Of a stretch of DNA of 64,000 nucleotides, positions 33,585 to 40,629 are shown in pieces (the stretch's first letter is position 1; the number at the start of each line of letters is the position of its first letter). Origin of the DNA: Hymenobacter montanus (GTDB taxonomy: Bacteria > Bacteroidota > Bacteroidia > Cytophagales > Hymenobacteraceae); contig NZ_JACXAD010000005.1 in assembly GCF_014699115.1 (NCBI RefSeq), forward strand, positions 62,001-126,000, given 5' to 3'. A model generated the notes under the pieces. That model had not been told where the DNA came from and made no database searches. It saw only the letters and a program-made list of their open reading frames with translations. A program made the translations under genes and the position numbers.

Positions 33585-36356
33585 TCAGAAATTATATTTG
33601 AGGCGACGTAGTTCAAAGGCATTTTTGCCTCCTTCCATAGTCTGAGTAATAGCATCTCGAACGGTAGGCAAATCAATTGCACCTATTTCATTAATACTGC
33701 CAGCATTGAGGTCAACTACTAACTCAGCATCACCATTAACAACAAGGTTGGCATTGTGTGTGGCAAAAATCAATTGTTTCTGAGACTTAGCTGCATGTAT
33801 TGCCGAGACTATATCCCCAATAATGCGATTGTCTAAGCCCTCTTCTGGTTGGTCTAGCAGGAGCGGTCCACCAGTTTGTCTCATTAGCACATTTAGAAGA
33901 ATTGTTGCTTTTTCCCCTTGTGAGGCTTGGCTGAATTCAACTTCTCTGCCCTTCTGCTTATGCATCAATTTTACTCTAGGACGAGATACAGCTGTAAGCG
34001 CTTGACTAACGCGTTCTACACTTAACATGTCACAAAACCTGCCCAGGCCACCAGCGTCGATAGTTTCATCCAATATTGGCAAAGTAGGTCGTGCCTCTGT
34101 CATAGAAAGGCCGCTGATTTTCCATCGGAAGGCATCAAGTACTTCATTTAGTAATCTCCACCAAACAGCAACTGCATCAGTTCCTTTTAGAGTATCTACT
34201 AGCTTATTTATACGCTCACTTCTAACACCAGAACCTTTAAAAAGGGTAGCTATAGCATCAACCATTTCAGATATATCATCCGTCAGCGATAATTTAGCGC
34301 TGGCTTGACCATTCGTAAGCTCAACCAATTTGGCAGCGCTTGAACTAGTTAATTGACGCAGCAATGCTTGCTGAGCAGAGTAATCCCCGCTCTGCCTAGT
34401 TATCTCTACTGTATATGCTTGAAGGTCCTCCATCTTAGCAGTCAATTCATCACGATTAGCCTGTTGCTGAAGTTGCTGCTGCTCTAAAAAAGTGAGTCTT
34501 TGTAAATCCGCAGTAAATTTTTCTGCTTGACTTAATGCTACACTGTACTGCACATTATGCTCATTCAGTACAGATTTCCATGATTCTTTATTAATTTCTA
34601 ATTTTTGCTCAAATGCTTCGCTAGCAGCAATTATAATTCTGAAAGCATCTGTTACAGCTGTTAATTCCTCTCTTAAAGCACCAGCAATAAGCTGAGCAGC
34701 GTCAGCTAAAGGGAGTGATAATATTGTCAGATTTTTCTCCGAAACAGCCAAATGAGTCTCAAATGCACTAACCAGATTTCCTTGAGATTCGGTATACTCG
34801 TTAATTAAGTTTTTGAGCCAACGGCTAGTTTGCCCAACTATTTGGTGACGGTCTAAGATGTCTTGGGTACCTGAATCCAGTCCTCCAAGGCCCTTTTTAA
34901 TACTATCAATACCCGCTTTTGTAGTAATAAGCTGAGCATCGATTTGGCGACGCTGACCTTCTAGTCGCCAATACTCTACAGCTTGGCCCAGCAATCTACG
35001 TAATTCGCCATCTATATCTTTTATTGCCTTATTTACACCATCAAAAGAGGCCTGATCTGGAGCAGTAATTAATTCAAATAGGCGCTTTTCAGCTTTTCCT
35101 TCGCCAAGGTGAGATAGTTCGCCTTGGCTATATGCCTGGATAGGAAATAGCTTCTTAGCATCACTCATGCTAATAGACTTCTCTTGCCCGCCTACTTGCA
35201 TAACAATCCTATCTGGATTGGCATGCGAACGTGTAATATGGATAGAAACACCATCCTGTATCAAGACTACCTCTACTTCGCTTGAGGCATTTAATGTTGC
35301 TTCGAGTAATGCTTTCCTGCGTTCATAAGTTGGGTCCCAATCGGAACCCCGTCCTTCCAAAGCGGATATTCCAAGGGCATAACGTACATATTCCAGCAGG
35401 GTGGATTTACCCGAACCACGCCCACCGATTACAGACGAAAACTGAGGGCTAAAGTGTAGAGCTTCATCTAAATGAAGGTATGCCGCATTCTTCACACTTA
35501 CTGACTCTATATAGAGAGTGGGAGGTTTAGTGGCAGTATACGAAATACGTGAATCTGCCGCTAGCATAGCTTGGCGTAACGATTCGGCAGTTGGGGCTGC
35601 TAACTTAAGCCAAGTAGGAAAAGCTCCAAGATCACTGAAGTCAGCAATACGAGAGTCTGATGTACTAATGATTCCCCTTGCTCCGCCCCAATCAACAGTC
35701 TGACCAGTTACTCGGTGATAAGCTTTTGTCCTAAGGTCTGTCGGATATTTTTTATCTAAATAAAGCCCAACATAAGGCATCTCTGCAAAACGTTTGTGAA
35801 ACCCATCTCTAACAATGTGTTTATAACCATCTGCTGTAACATTAGGCATTATAATAAACCTACCTACAAGCTCCGGGTCAGCATCGAGAATTATTTGAAG
35901 TTTCTCAAGGTCATGATTCATGACCTTGACTTCGATTCCTACCCGCTTATTTTCTTCTACATCTGCCTTTAACCCTAATGCATTTCTCGCCTTATCAAAT
36001 AATGCTCTCGGGATATCATGGTCAAATAGAATTAAAGCCTGTACGGAGTCCCGGCAAGTCAATTCCATTCCGGGCATAAACCAGAGATCCACACCTTGAT
36101 TCTTTCGTCTTTCAACCTCGTTCCATACATACCAACAGTACACGCCTTCATGGTGGTCTGTTAATGCAGCGACTTGAATTCCTTTAGCAACACAGGCATC
36201 TACAAACTCAGCAGCCCATTTTATTCTCTTTGTAATTATCTCATGTTCTGTAAGTTCTGCTCGGCTGTCATCAGGACGCCCACCTACCCAATTGGCATCA
36301 CGAGGAGAATGAATCTGTAAATCTGTTTTTCTGTAAGTAGCTCCTCGGTGGCTCAT
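33585..36356 (-). CDS. TrlF-type PHP-domain SMC-like ATPase
   Basis: A 923-residue protein. Residues 10-240 form a PHP phosphoesterase domain (metal-binding motifs 'KTDLQIHSPRD', 'VAALTDHHEGVYC', 'MPGMELTCRD'). An SMC/ABC-type ATPase follows: Walker A 'GGRGSGKSTLLEYVRYALG' with Lys317, a long coiled coil from about 430 to 700, the ABC signature 'FSQASQGEKATILLNVL' near 813, Walker B 'GGPLLLDQPEEGLDNRI' near 835, and the switch His in 'IFATHNANLVV'. Both halves look intact. PHP-ATPase fusions of this kind are frequent in defence islands (family knowledge); a nuclease role in anti-phage defence is an inference. The base composition is clearly more AT-rich than the rest of the window, a sign of horizontal transfer. 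Confidence 0.85.
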   Translation of the reverse strand: MSHRGATYRKTDLQIHSPRDANWVGGRPDDSRAELTEHEIITKRIKWAAEFVDACVAKGIQVAALTDHHEGVYCWYVWNEVERRKNQGVDLWFMPGMELTCRDSVQALILFDHDIPRALFDKARNALGLKADVEENKRVGIEVKVMNHDLEKLQIILDADPELVGRFIIMPNVTADGYKHIVRDGFHKRFAEMPYVGLYLDKKYPTDLRTKAYHRVTGQTVDWGGARGIISTSDSRIADFSDLGAFPTWLKLAAPTAESLRQAMLAADSRISYTATKPPTLYIESVSVKNAAYLHLDEALHFSPQFSSVIGGRGSGKSTLLEYVRYALGISALEGRGSDWDPTYERRKALLEATLNASSEVEVVLIQDGVSIHITRSHANPDRIVMQVGGQEKSISMSDAKKLFPIQAYSQGELSHLGEGKAEKRLFELITAPDQASFDGVNKAIKDIDGELRRLLGQAVEYWRLEGQRRQIDAQLITTKAGIDSIKKGLGGLDSGTQDILDRHQIVGQTSRWLKNLINEYTESQGNLVSAFETHLAVSEKNLTILSLPLADAAQLIAGALREELTAVTDAFRIIIAASEAFEQKLEINKESWKSVLNEHNVQYSVALSQAEKFTADLQRLTFLEQQQLQQQANRDELTAKMEDLQAYTVEITRQSGDYSAQQALLRQLTSSSAAKLVELTNGQASAKLSLTDDISEMVDAIATLFKGSGVRSERINKLVDTLKGTDAVAVWWRLLNEVLDAFRWKISGLSMTEARPTLPILDETIDAGGLGRFCDMLSVERVSQALTAVSRPRVKLMHKQKGREVEFSQASQGEKATILLNVLMRQTGGPLLLDQPEEGLDNRIIGDIVSAIHAAKSQKQLIFATHNANLVVNGDAELVVDLNAGSINEIGAIDLPTVRDAITQTMEGGKNAFELRRLKYNF

Positions 36357-36417
36357 GGTAGAATTGTGATGAAGTAAATGATTTTAAAAGCTTGGATATC
36401 CCCTTGGATGATATTAA

Positions 36418-36993
36418 TCAGTCCGCAACTAGATACTTGTGCATCGTCGCTACTGGCACTCCCGTAACGACCTGAATTTTTTTAAAGCTTAGCCCCTCCC
36501 CGCGTAACCGGCGCAGCTCCGCTACTTTGGCTGGGTCGAGGGTAGGACGGCCGGGCTTCTTGGTGCTACGTGCCTGCCCTGCCTTGATGCGCTCGGAGAA
36601 GCGTGCCCGCTCCTGTTTGGCAATGGCAGCGAGGATAGCCACGATGGCGTCCTTGAACACGCCAGTGCTATCGAGGTACTGCTCGGTGAAGGACTTGAAT
36701 TGCACGCCGACAGCGTTCAGCTTTTGCAGATGATTGAGCGTCTCGGTCACACCTTCCCGGCTGAAGCGGTCTAGGCTCCAGAACAGTACCACGTCGAAGC
36801 GCCGCTGGTGGGCATCGACGAAGAGTTGCTGAAACTGGGGGCGCTCGGCCGTGCCACCGCTTTCCTGGTCGCAGTACTCCTGATAGATGGTATAGCCTAG
36901 CCGCTCGGCAAAGGCACGCAGTTCCAGAAGCTGGTTGTCGTTAGTTTGGCCCTTGTCGCGGGTAGAGACGCGGGCGTATATGGCGCAAGTCAC
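36418..36993 (-). CDS. Serine recombinase (resolvase/invertase family)
   Basis: A 191-residue site-specific recombinase. The catalytic Ser is in 'AIYARVSTRDKGQTNDNQ', and the arginine-rich active-site region is 'VLFWSLDRFSREGVTETLNH'. The long E helix ('KQERARFSERIKAGQARS') is followed by a C-terminal resolvase helix-turn-helix ('GRPTLDPAKVAELRRLRGEG', 'LSFKKIQVVTGVPVATMHKY'). I start at the GTG 36991-36993, just after the stop of the upstream gene; a GTG ten codons earlier at 37021-37023 would overlap it. It probably moves or resolves a mobile element in this zone. Confidence 0.9.
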   Translation of the reverse strand: MTCAIYARVSTRDKGQTNDNQLLELRAFAERLGYTIYQEYCDQESGGTAERPQFQQLFVDAHQRRFDVVLFWSLDRFSREGVTETLNHLQKLNAVGVQFKSFTEQYLDSTGVFKDAIVAILAAIAKQERARFSERIKAGQARSTKKPGRPTLDPAKVAELRRLRGEGLSFKKIQVVTGVPVATMHKYLVAD

Positions 36994-37001
36994 CACTTCT
37001 A

Positions 37002-37283
37002 CTAAATGCTGCCCGCCTGCCACTCAGTTCTGAATGAATAAGGGTCAACGCTCAGAAGGAAGCTAGCTGCAATTTGCCATTTTTCTAGATTGGATGGTCC
37101 AATAATCAAGACACTGTCATCAACAATATCGACGGCAATGATTTTATCTGGGTATCTCTCTTCCAAAATGTCGCGGATTCGATTTGAGTGATCAAACTTC
37201 AGAACCTCTCTCATCTTGATTGTACCATAATGAATGGAGTGCTGTCCATCGTACTTGACGTTGACATAGTAGTAGTGAGCCAT
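37002..37283 (-). CDS. Hypothetical protein beside the recombinase
   Basis: A 93-residue protein I do not recognise. It begins MAHYYYVNVKYDGQHSIHYG and contains 'ILEERYPDKIIAVDIVDDSV' and a hydrophobic patch 'ASFLLSVDPYSF'. No known motif, signal or membrane helix. It ends just before the recombinase start, so the two may be co-transcribed. AT-rich like the TrlF gene. Confidence 0.55.
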   Translation of the reverse strand: MAHYYYVNVKYDGQHSIHYGTIKMREVLKFDHSNRIRDILEERYPDKIIAVDIVDDSVLIIGPSNLEKWQIAASFLLSVDPYSFRTEWQAGSI

Positions 37284-37441
37284 TTTATTTTGCTTTAATG
37301 CGTCCGTAAAACTACTGTTTTTCGAATGGATTCCTAAACCACGTCAAAGGTCCTAAAAACGCAGCTTTAGGGGCCATTTTTGGGGAGGGTTTTCCGAACG
37401 CCCTTCTGTTCAAATTAGATTTCTTTTTTGAACACTTTCCG

Positions 37442-37495
37442 ACACCCATCAGAAGATCCCGAAAATGCAGATTTTCGGGGTCTTCTGATGGGTGT
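37442..37495. repeat. 25-bp inverted repeat, strong hairpin
   Basis: Arms 37442-37466 and 37471-37495 match in 24 of 25 positions (ACACCCATCAGAAGATCCCG...), with a four-base loop GCAG. A second smaller inverted repeat, GGGTGTAA/TTACACCC, overlaps its right end and reaches about 37519. There is no T run, so it is not an ordinary terminator. The gap 37284-37562 has no convincing gene. Confidence 0.7.
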
Positions 37496-37562
37496 AATTT
37501 AAGCACCTGCTTTACACCCAAATTCCGTTTTCGTAGCGCACCTGCTTGGCCTCTTCAACCGA

Positions 37563-37860
37563 CTACTGCAGGCCCTGCACATCCAGGCGCACGTCTAGCT
37601 CCCAAGCCCAACTGCGCACCTCGGCCAGGCCACGGTTCATCGACCGCATCTCGCCCAGGATAGCGGTCAGCACTTTGTTCATAGTAGTGCCATCCGAGCC
37701 CAGCCCGGCAAACACCTGGTCGGTGCTCAGCGGAGCCGACGCGGAGGTCGTGCCACCTTCACAGAATCCGCGCACCCGCTTGGCCTCAACCCAGTTTTCG
37801 AAGGCCACCACCTGAGCGTCTTTGCGCAGCTAGGGGGGAATGACACCCTCGTCCTCGTGC
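37563..37860 (-). pseudogene. Fragment of an unrecognised protein with in-frame stop
   Basis: The minus strand encodes 'LRKDAQVVAFENWVEAKRVR' and 'VFAGLGSDGTTMNKVLTAIL' in one frame, ending at 37563, with a TAG just upstream that interrupts the same frame after 'VHEDEGVIPP'. The composition looks like real protein, but no start or family is evident. It may be a remnant of an element gene. Confidence 0.35.
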
Positions 37861-38041
37861 ACCAGACCAGATACCCGCCCTCAGCGCAAGCACCTACTAC
37901 CCGTGTGCGTAAATCCTTCGGAGTACGGTTTCGTACACGCACTCATAACCGCTTATAGACAACTGAAAGTAACGCTGCTTTCATTGAGCAAAGCGCGTTT
38001 AAGGCATCACTGTTTCGCTATACTTCCTGAAATTAGCAAGC

Positions 38042-38535
38042 ATGCAGTTTCTGCTACTCGCCCTACTGCTGCCGGCCTTAGCCTCAGCCCAAACCCGAAA
38101 GTCGCCTGTGCCAGTTCTGGGACGCATCCCCACTGCCAGCGCACCAACGGCGCTGCAACGGGCAATAGCGGCGCACTCCGAACCCAGAAAGGGCAGGCCG
38201 AAGACGTAGCGCAGAGGAAAATCGTGTACGGCGATATGGATGGCGACGGGGTGCTGGATGCCGCCGTGCAATACGCCCTCGACAATACCGAGGGCAATAG
38301 CTGGGGCCAATCCCTTGCCGTTTTTCTTGCTAAACAAGGGGGGTACAAGCTAGCTGCCGACGAAGTAGTGGGCGGCAAGTACTTCCGCATGTTCGATATC
38401 GTACAAATTGTCGGGCACGAAATAATTGGTCAAACCCGGACCTGCCCCGGCACGGATCCCCAAGGCGTATGCCATAACCCCCTCAAGAAGCAGGTAAGGT
38501 TGGTCTTAATGGGCGCCAACCTGCGGGAAAAATAG
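38042..38535 (+). pseudogene. Exported hypothetical protein, frameshifted
   Basis: An ATG at 38042 opens a textbook signal peptide (MQFLLLALLLPALASAQT) in one frame, which ends at a TAG about 55 codons later. The rest of a sensible protein continues in another frame to 38535: 'KIVYGDMDGDGVLDAAVQYA', 'GGYKLAADEVVGGKYFRMFD', 'QVRLVLMGANLREK'. The DxDGDGxxD segment is a calcium-binding FG-GAP/VCBS-like loop. A frameshift of one base, somewhere between about 38095 and 38215, separates the halves; it may be a mutation or a sequencing error. No family name can be given. Confidence 0.65.
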
Positions 38536-38616
38536 CTATTCCCCAAGCCCCTCCGCATACCCTGCGGAGAACAACGGCCGGGCTGGTCGAACGGCACGGC
38601 CGATGAACTTTGCCCG

Positions 38617-38624
38617 TACCTTTG
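38617..38624 (+). promoter_or_regulatory. Bacteroidota-type -7 element TACCTTTG
   Basis: Exact TAnnTTTG match 38 bases before the ATG at 38655. It supports that small frame being expressed. No TTG at the standard spacing. Confidence 0.4.
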
Positions 38625-38654
38625 CCCTTTTACTTGGGTATTCTCCTCTTCGCC

Positions 38655-38831
38655 ATGAAACTCCGCGAACGTTACCGCCAGTTGCAGGATCCCGCCGTGG
38701 TTAAGGCCATGGTCGTGCGCTCGGTGTACGCCTCGATGGCGCTGGAGGACCAGGCTGTCCCCCTGGCGCGGCTCGAGGCCCTCTACGAGCAAACGGCCCC
38801 TATCCCCCCAGCGGGCGCAGTTGCGCGCTGA
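38655..38831 (+). CDS. Small protein convergent to Fic, possible Fic antitoxin
   Basis: A 58-residue protein, MKLRERYRQLQDPAVVKAMV and onward, starting at ATG 38655 (an earlier start 15 codons upstream is possible). The segment 'VYASMALEDQAVPLARLEAL' looks like the inhibitory helix found in Fic proteins or their antitoxins, whose motif is [S/T]xxxE[G/N]: here Ser-x-x-x-Glu is present, with Asp instead of Gly/Asn next. Its last 32 bases overlap the 3' end of the Fic gene on the other strand. Role as antitoxin is an inference. Confidence 0.55.
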   Translation: MKLRERYRQLQDPAVVKAMVVRSVYASMALEDQAVPLARLEALYEQTAPIPPAGAVAR

Positions 38832-39393
38832 TCAGTGCCTGCAGCGGGCCCAGGTCATAGGCGTCTGCCTGGCGGATGGCCTGCAAGTACTGGGCCCGCT
38901 CTTCTCCGTTTTTGCGGTGATATAGTCCCACATGCTGGTAGCCGTAGTTGTAGGCGAGCAAGTTGGTGAACAAGCGCGCCGTCCGGCCGTTGCCATTGAC
39001 GAACGGGTGGATGGCCACGAGCCGGTGATGCGCGTACGCCAACAACCCGGCCACGTGCGCTTCGGCAGGTACATCAGGCAGCTGGGTTTGCCGGTGGCGC
39101 AGCTCGTCGACAAATTCGTACAACAGCTGCGGCACGCGGTTCGCTGGCGGCGGTAGGTAGGCGCCTACGTTGGGCACCTGCGTGCGCCAGCGTCCGGCCC
39201 AGTCGTAGAGGTGGCCAAAGGCGCGCCGGTGCAGGTCCTGCAACAAGCTAACCGAGAGGTCAGCCGGGTAGTCAAAGTCTTCGAGCAGGTAGCGTTCGAC
39301 CCGCGTCACGCCCAGCGCTTCCTGTTCGTTGAGTGCAGCTTTGTCGGTCAAGCCGAGTAAATTGTCCTCCGGTGCGTCGGTATAATGCCCCAT
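38800..39393 (-). CDS. Fic/DOC family protein
   Basis: A 197-residue Fic-fold enzyme that would transfer AMP (or another phosphate-linked group) from a nucleotide to a target protein. The catalytic motif HPFxxGNGRxxR is complete: His129 in 'HPFVNGNGRTAR'. Upstream landmarks are 'LLQDLHRRAFGHLYDWAGRW' and 'NVGAYLPPPANRVPQLLYEF'. No inhibitory [S/T]xxxE[G/N] helix is seen within the protein itself, which would make it a class I Fic protein needing a separate antitoxin. The convergent 58-residue protein is a candidate. It sits among broken genes in the tRNA-linked zone. Confidence 0.88.
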   Translation of the reverse strand: MGHYTDAPEDNLLGLTDKAALNEQEALGVTRVERYLLEDFDYPADLSVSLLQDLHRRAFGHLYDWAGRWRTQVPNVGAYLPPPANRVPQLLYEFVDELRHRQTQLPDVPAEAHVAGLLAYAHHRLVAIHPFVNGNGRTARLFTNLLAYNYGYQHVGLYHRKNGEERAQYLQAIRQADAYDLGPLQALISAQLRPLGG

Positions 39394-39465
39394 GCCTCCA
39401 AAGGTAACCGGTCCAAATAGGCCAACTAACGCCTAAAGCAAGGAGTGTTCAATTAAACGGCCTGA

Positions 39466-39620
39466 CTAGCCGCCGTAAAACAGCCCTAGCAGGGTAGCAG
39501 TCCAAAGGGCCCCATACAGCGGCCAAGCACTCAACGCACAGGTCCCGAGTAGCAGCAAAACGCCCGTCCAGCGGTGCATTCGTCCCAGCGCGGCGTATCC
39601 GTCACGGGCCCGCAGGAGCA
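39466..39620 (-). pseudogene. C-terminal remnant of a small membrane protein
   Basis: An open frame that begins beyond the IS3 scrap and ends at 39466 encodes 'YAALGRMHRWTGVLLLLGTC' and 'SAWPLYGALWTATLLGLFYG', two hydrophobic helices. Its upstream part is lost where the IS3 remnant starts. Family not recognised. Confidence 0.3.
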
Positions 39621-39626
39621 CGGCGC

Positions 39627-39830
39627 GGCAACTGCTACAACAACGCCCAAGCCGAGTCCTACTGGAGCCGGCTTAAAACCGAACTACTCGATGGCGGCAG
39701 CTTCCCCAACCTAGAAGAGGCTCGCTTCGAACTCGCCCACTACATCGCCCACTACATCGCCCACAACGAAGGCCGGCATTCTGACTTGATTACCAATCAC
39801 CTAATTGCTTTAAAACCCAACTTCAAACAA
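39627..39830 (+). pseudogene. C-terminal scrap of an IS3-family transposase
   Basis: Encodes 'GNCYNNAQAESYWSRLKTEL' and 'GGSFPNLEEARFELAHYIAH', the end of the rve integrase core with the last catalytic Glu (in QAESYW). A 12-base tandem duplication (CCCACTACATCG twice) inserts four extra residues 'HYIA' just before the normal 'N.RRHS' end, here 'NEGRHSDL'. The N-terminal part, start and inverted repeats are absent. The rest of the gap 39394-39886 holds only the membrane-protein remnant. Confidence 0.75.
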
Positions 39831-39875
39831 CGTCCCAAAAGTGTCCACCCTCAACCGAAATTTTTTCCGGGCCGG

Positions 39876-39905
39876 TTGCATTTTTGATACCGAATGGTAT
39901 ATTTG
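39876..39905 (+). promoter_or_regulatory. TetR promoter with embedded operator
   Basis: TTG (39876-39878), 19 bases, then TATATTTG (39898-39905): an exact Bacteroidota promoter. The palindrome ATACCGAATGGTAT (39887-39900) lies in the spacer and overlaps the -7 box, the expected place for an autorepressor. The ATG of the regulator is 21 bases past the -7 box. Confidence 0.75.
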
Positions 39906-39925
39906 CTCTCGTTCCAGCAATTTCC

Positions 39926-40522
39926 ATGTCCAAAGCCGAGCGCACCCGCCAGTTCATTATTGAGCAAACGGCCCCTGTTTTTAACAAGCAGGGCTACGCG
40001 GGCACGTCCCTGAACGACCTGACGGCCGCCACCGGGCTGACCAAGGGTGCCATCTACGGCAACTTCGAGAATAAGGAGGAGGTCGCGCTGGCGGCCTTTG
40101 AGCACAACCTCGCGTTTGTATCCAACGGGCTGCGGGCTAGCGCGACCCAAACGGCCCCGGCCCGCGAGAAGCTGTTGGCCCTGCCGCGCTTCTACCGGCA
40201 CGCCTACGCCGAATTGCGCGCCCGGGGCGGTTGCCCCATCCTCAACACGGCCGTGGAAGTTGACGACGGCCCCCCCTCTCCCCTCCGTCGGCGGGTGGAG
40301 GAAACCCTGCGCGGCTGGCGCGGCAACCTCGTGCGCATCATCGAGGCTGGGCAGCAGGCCGGCGAGCTCAAGCCCGCAGCTGATGCGCTTCGTTACGCGA
40401 CGGTCTTCATGGCGCTCATTGAAGGCGGCGTGCTCCTGGCCAAAGCGACCAACGACCCCCAGGCGCTGTTCACGACCCTCGACCACTTAGAACAGCTGAT
40501 TGAAACGGAACTGGTTGCCTGA
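39926..40522 (+). CDS. TetR/AcrR family transcriptional regulator
   Basis: A 198-residue repressor. The N-terminal helix-turn-helix is 'TRQFIIEQTAPVFNKQGYAG' with 'TSLNDLTAATGLTKGAIYGN' and 'FENKEEVALAAFEHNL'; the C-terminal ligand domain resembles the YcdC/TetR_C group ('RARGGCPILNTAVEVDDGPP'). Start at ATG 39926 (MSKAERTR), 14 codons after another possible start. Identical-type operators before this gene and before the thiolase suggest that it controls itself and the thiolase-FabF pair. Confidence 0.9.
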   Translation: MSKAERTRQFIIEQTAPVFNKQGYAGTSLNDLTAATGLTKGAIYGNFENKEEVALAAFEHNLAFVSNGLRASATQTAPAREKLLALPRFYRHAYAELRARGGCPILNTAVEVDDGPPSPLRRRVEETLRGWRGNLVRIIEAGQQAGELKPAADALRYATVFMALIEGGVLLAKATNDPQALFTTLDHLEQLIETELVA

Positions 40523-40540
40523 CCTTTTTTTACCCAGTAA

Positions 40541-40556
40541 TATACCAATCGGTATA
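40541..40556 (+). promoter_or_regulatory. Second TetR-type operator before the thiolase gene
   Basis: TATACCAATCGGTATA is a perfect six-base-arm palindrome with the same ATACC-N4-GGTAT core as the operator at 39887. It lies between the regulator stop and the thiolase start. Confidence 0.7.
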
Positions 40557-40629
40557 ATAATGCAGCTTCTTTGCTAACGCCCTAATAAGAACTTCCTCAA
40601 TTCTCACCCCCTTCAACTCCCCATTGCTC

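Noticed and set aside
37442-37495. Integron attC-like site
   Set aside because: The arms are near-perfect along their whole length and lack the core-site pattern and the extrahelical bases of attC; no integron integrase is present.
37312-37521. A 69-codon minus-strand frame
   Set aside because: It runs straight through the 25-bp hairpin, so its sequence is set by the inverted repeat rather than by protein constraint.
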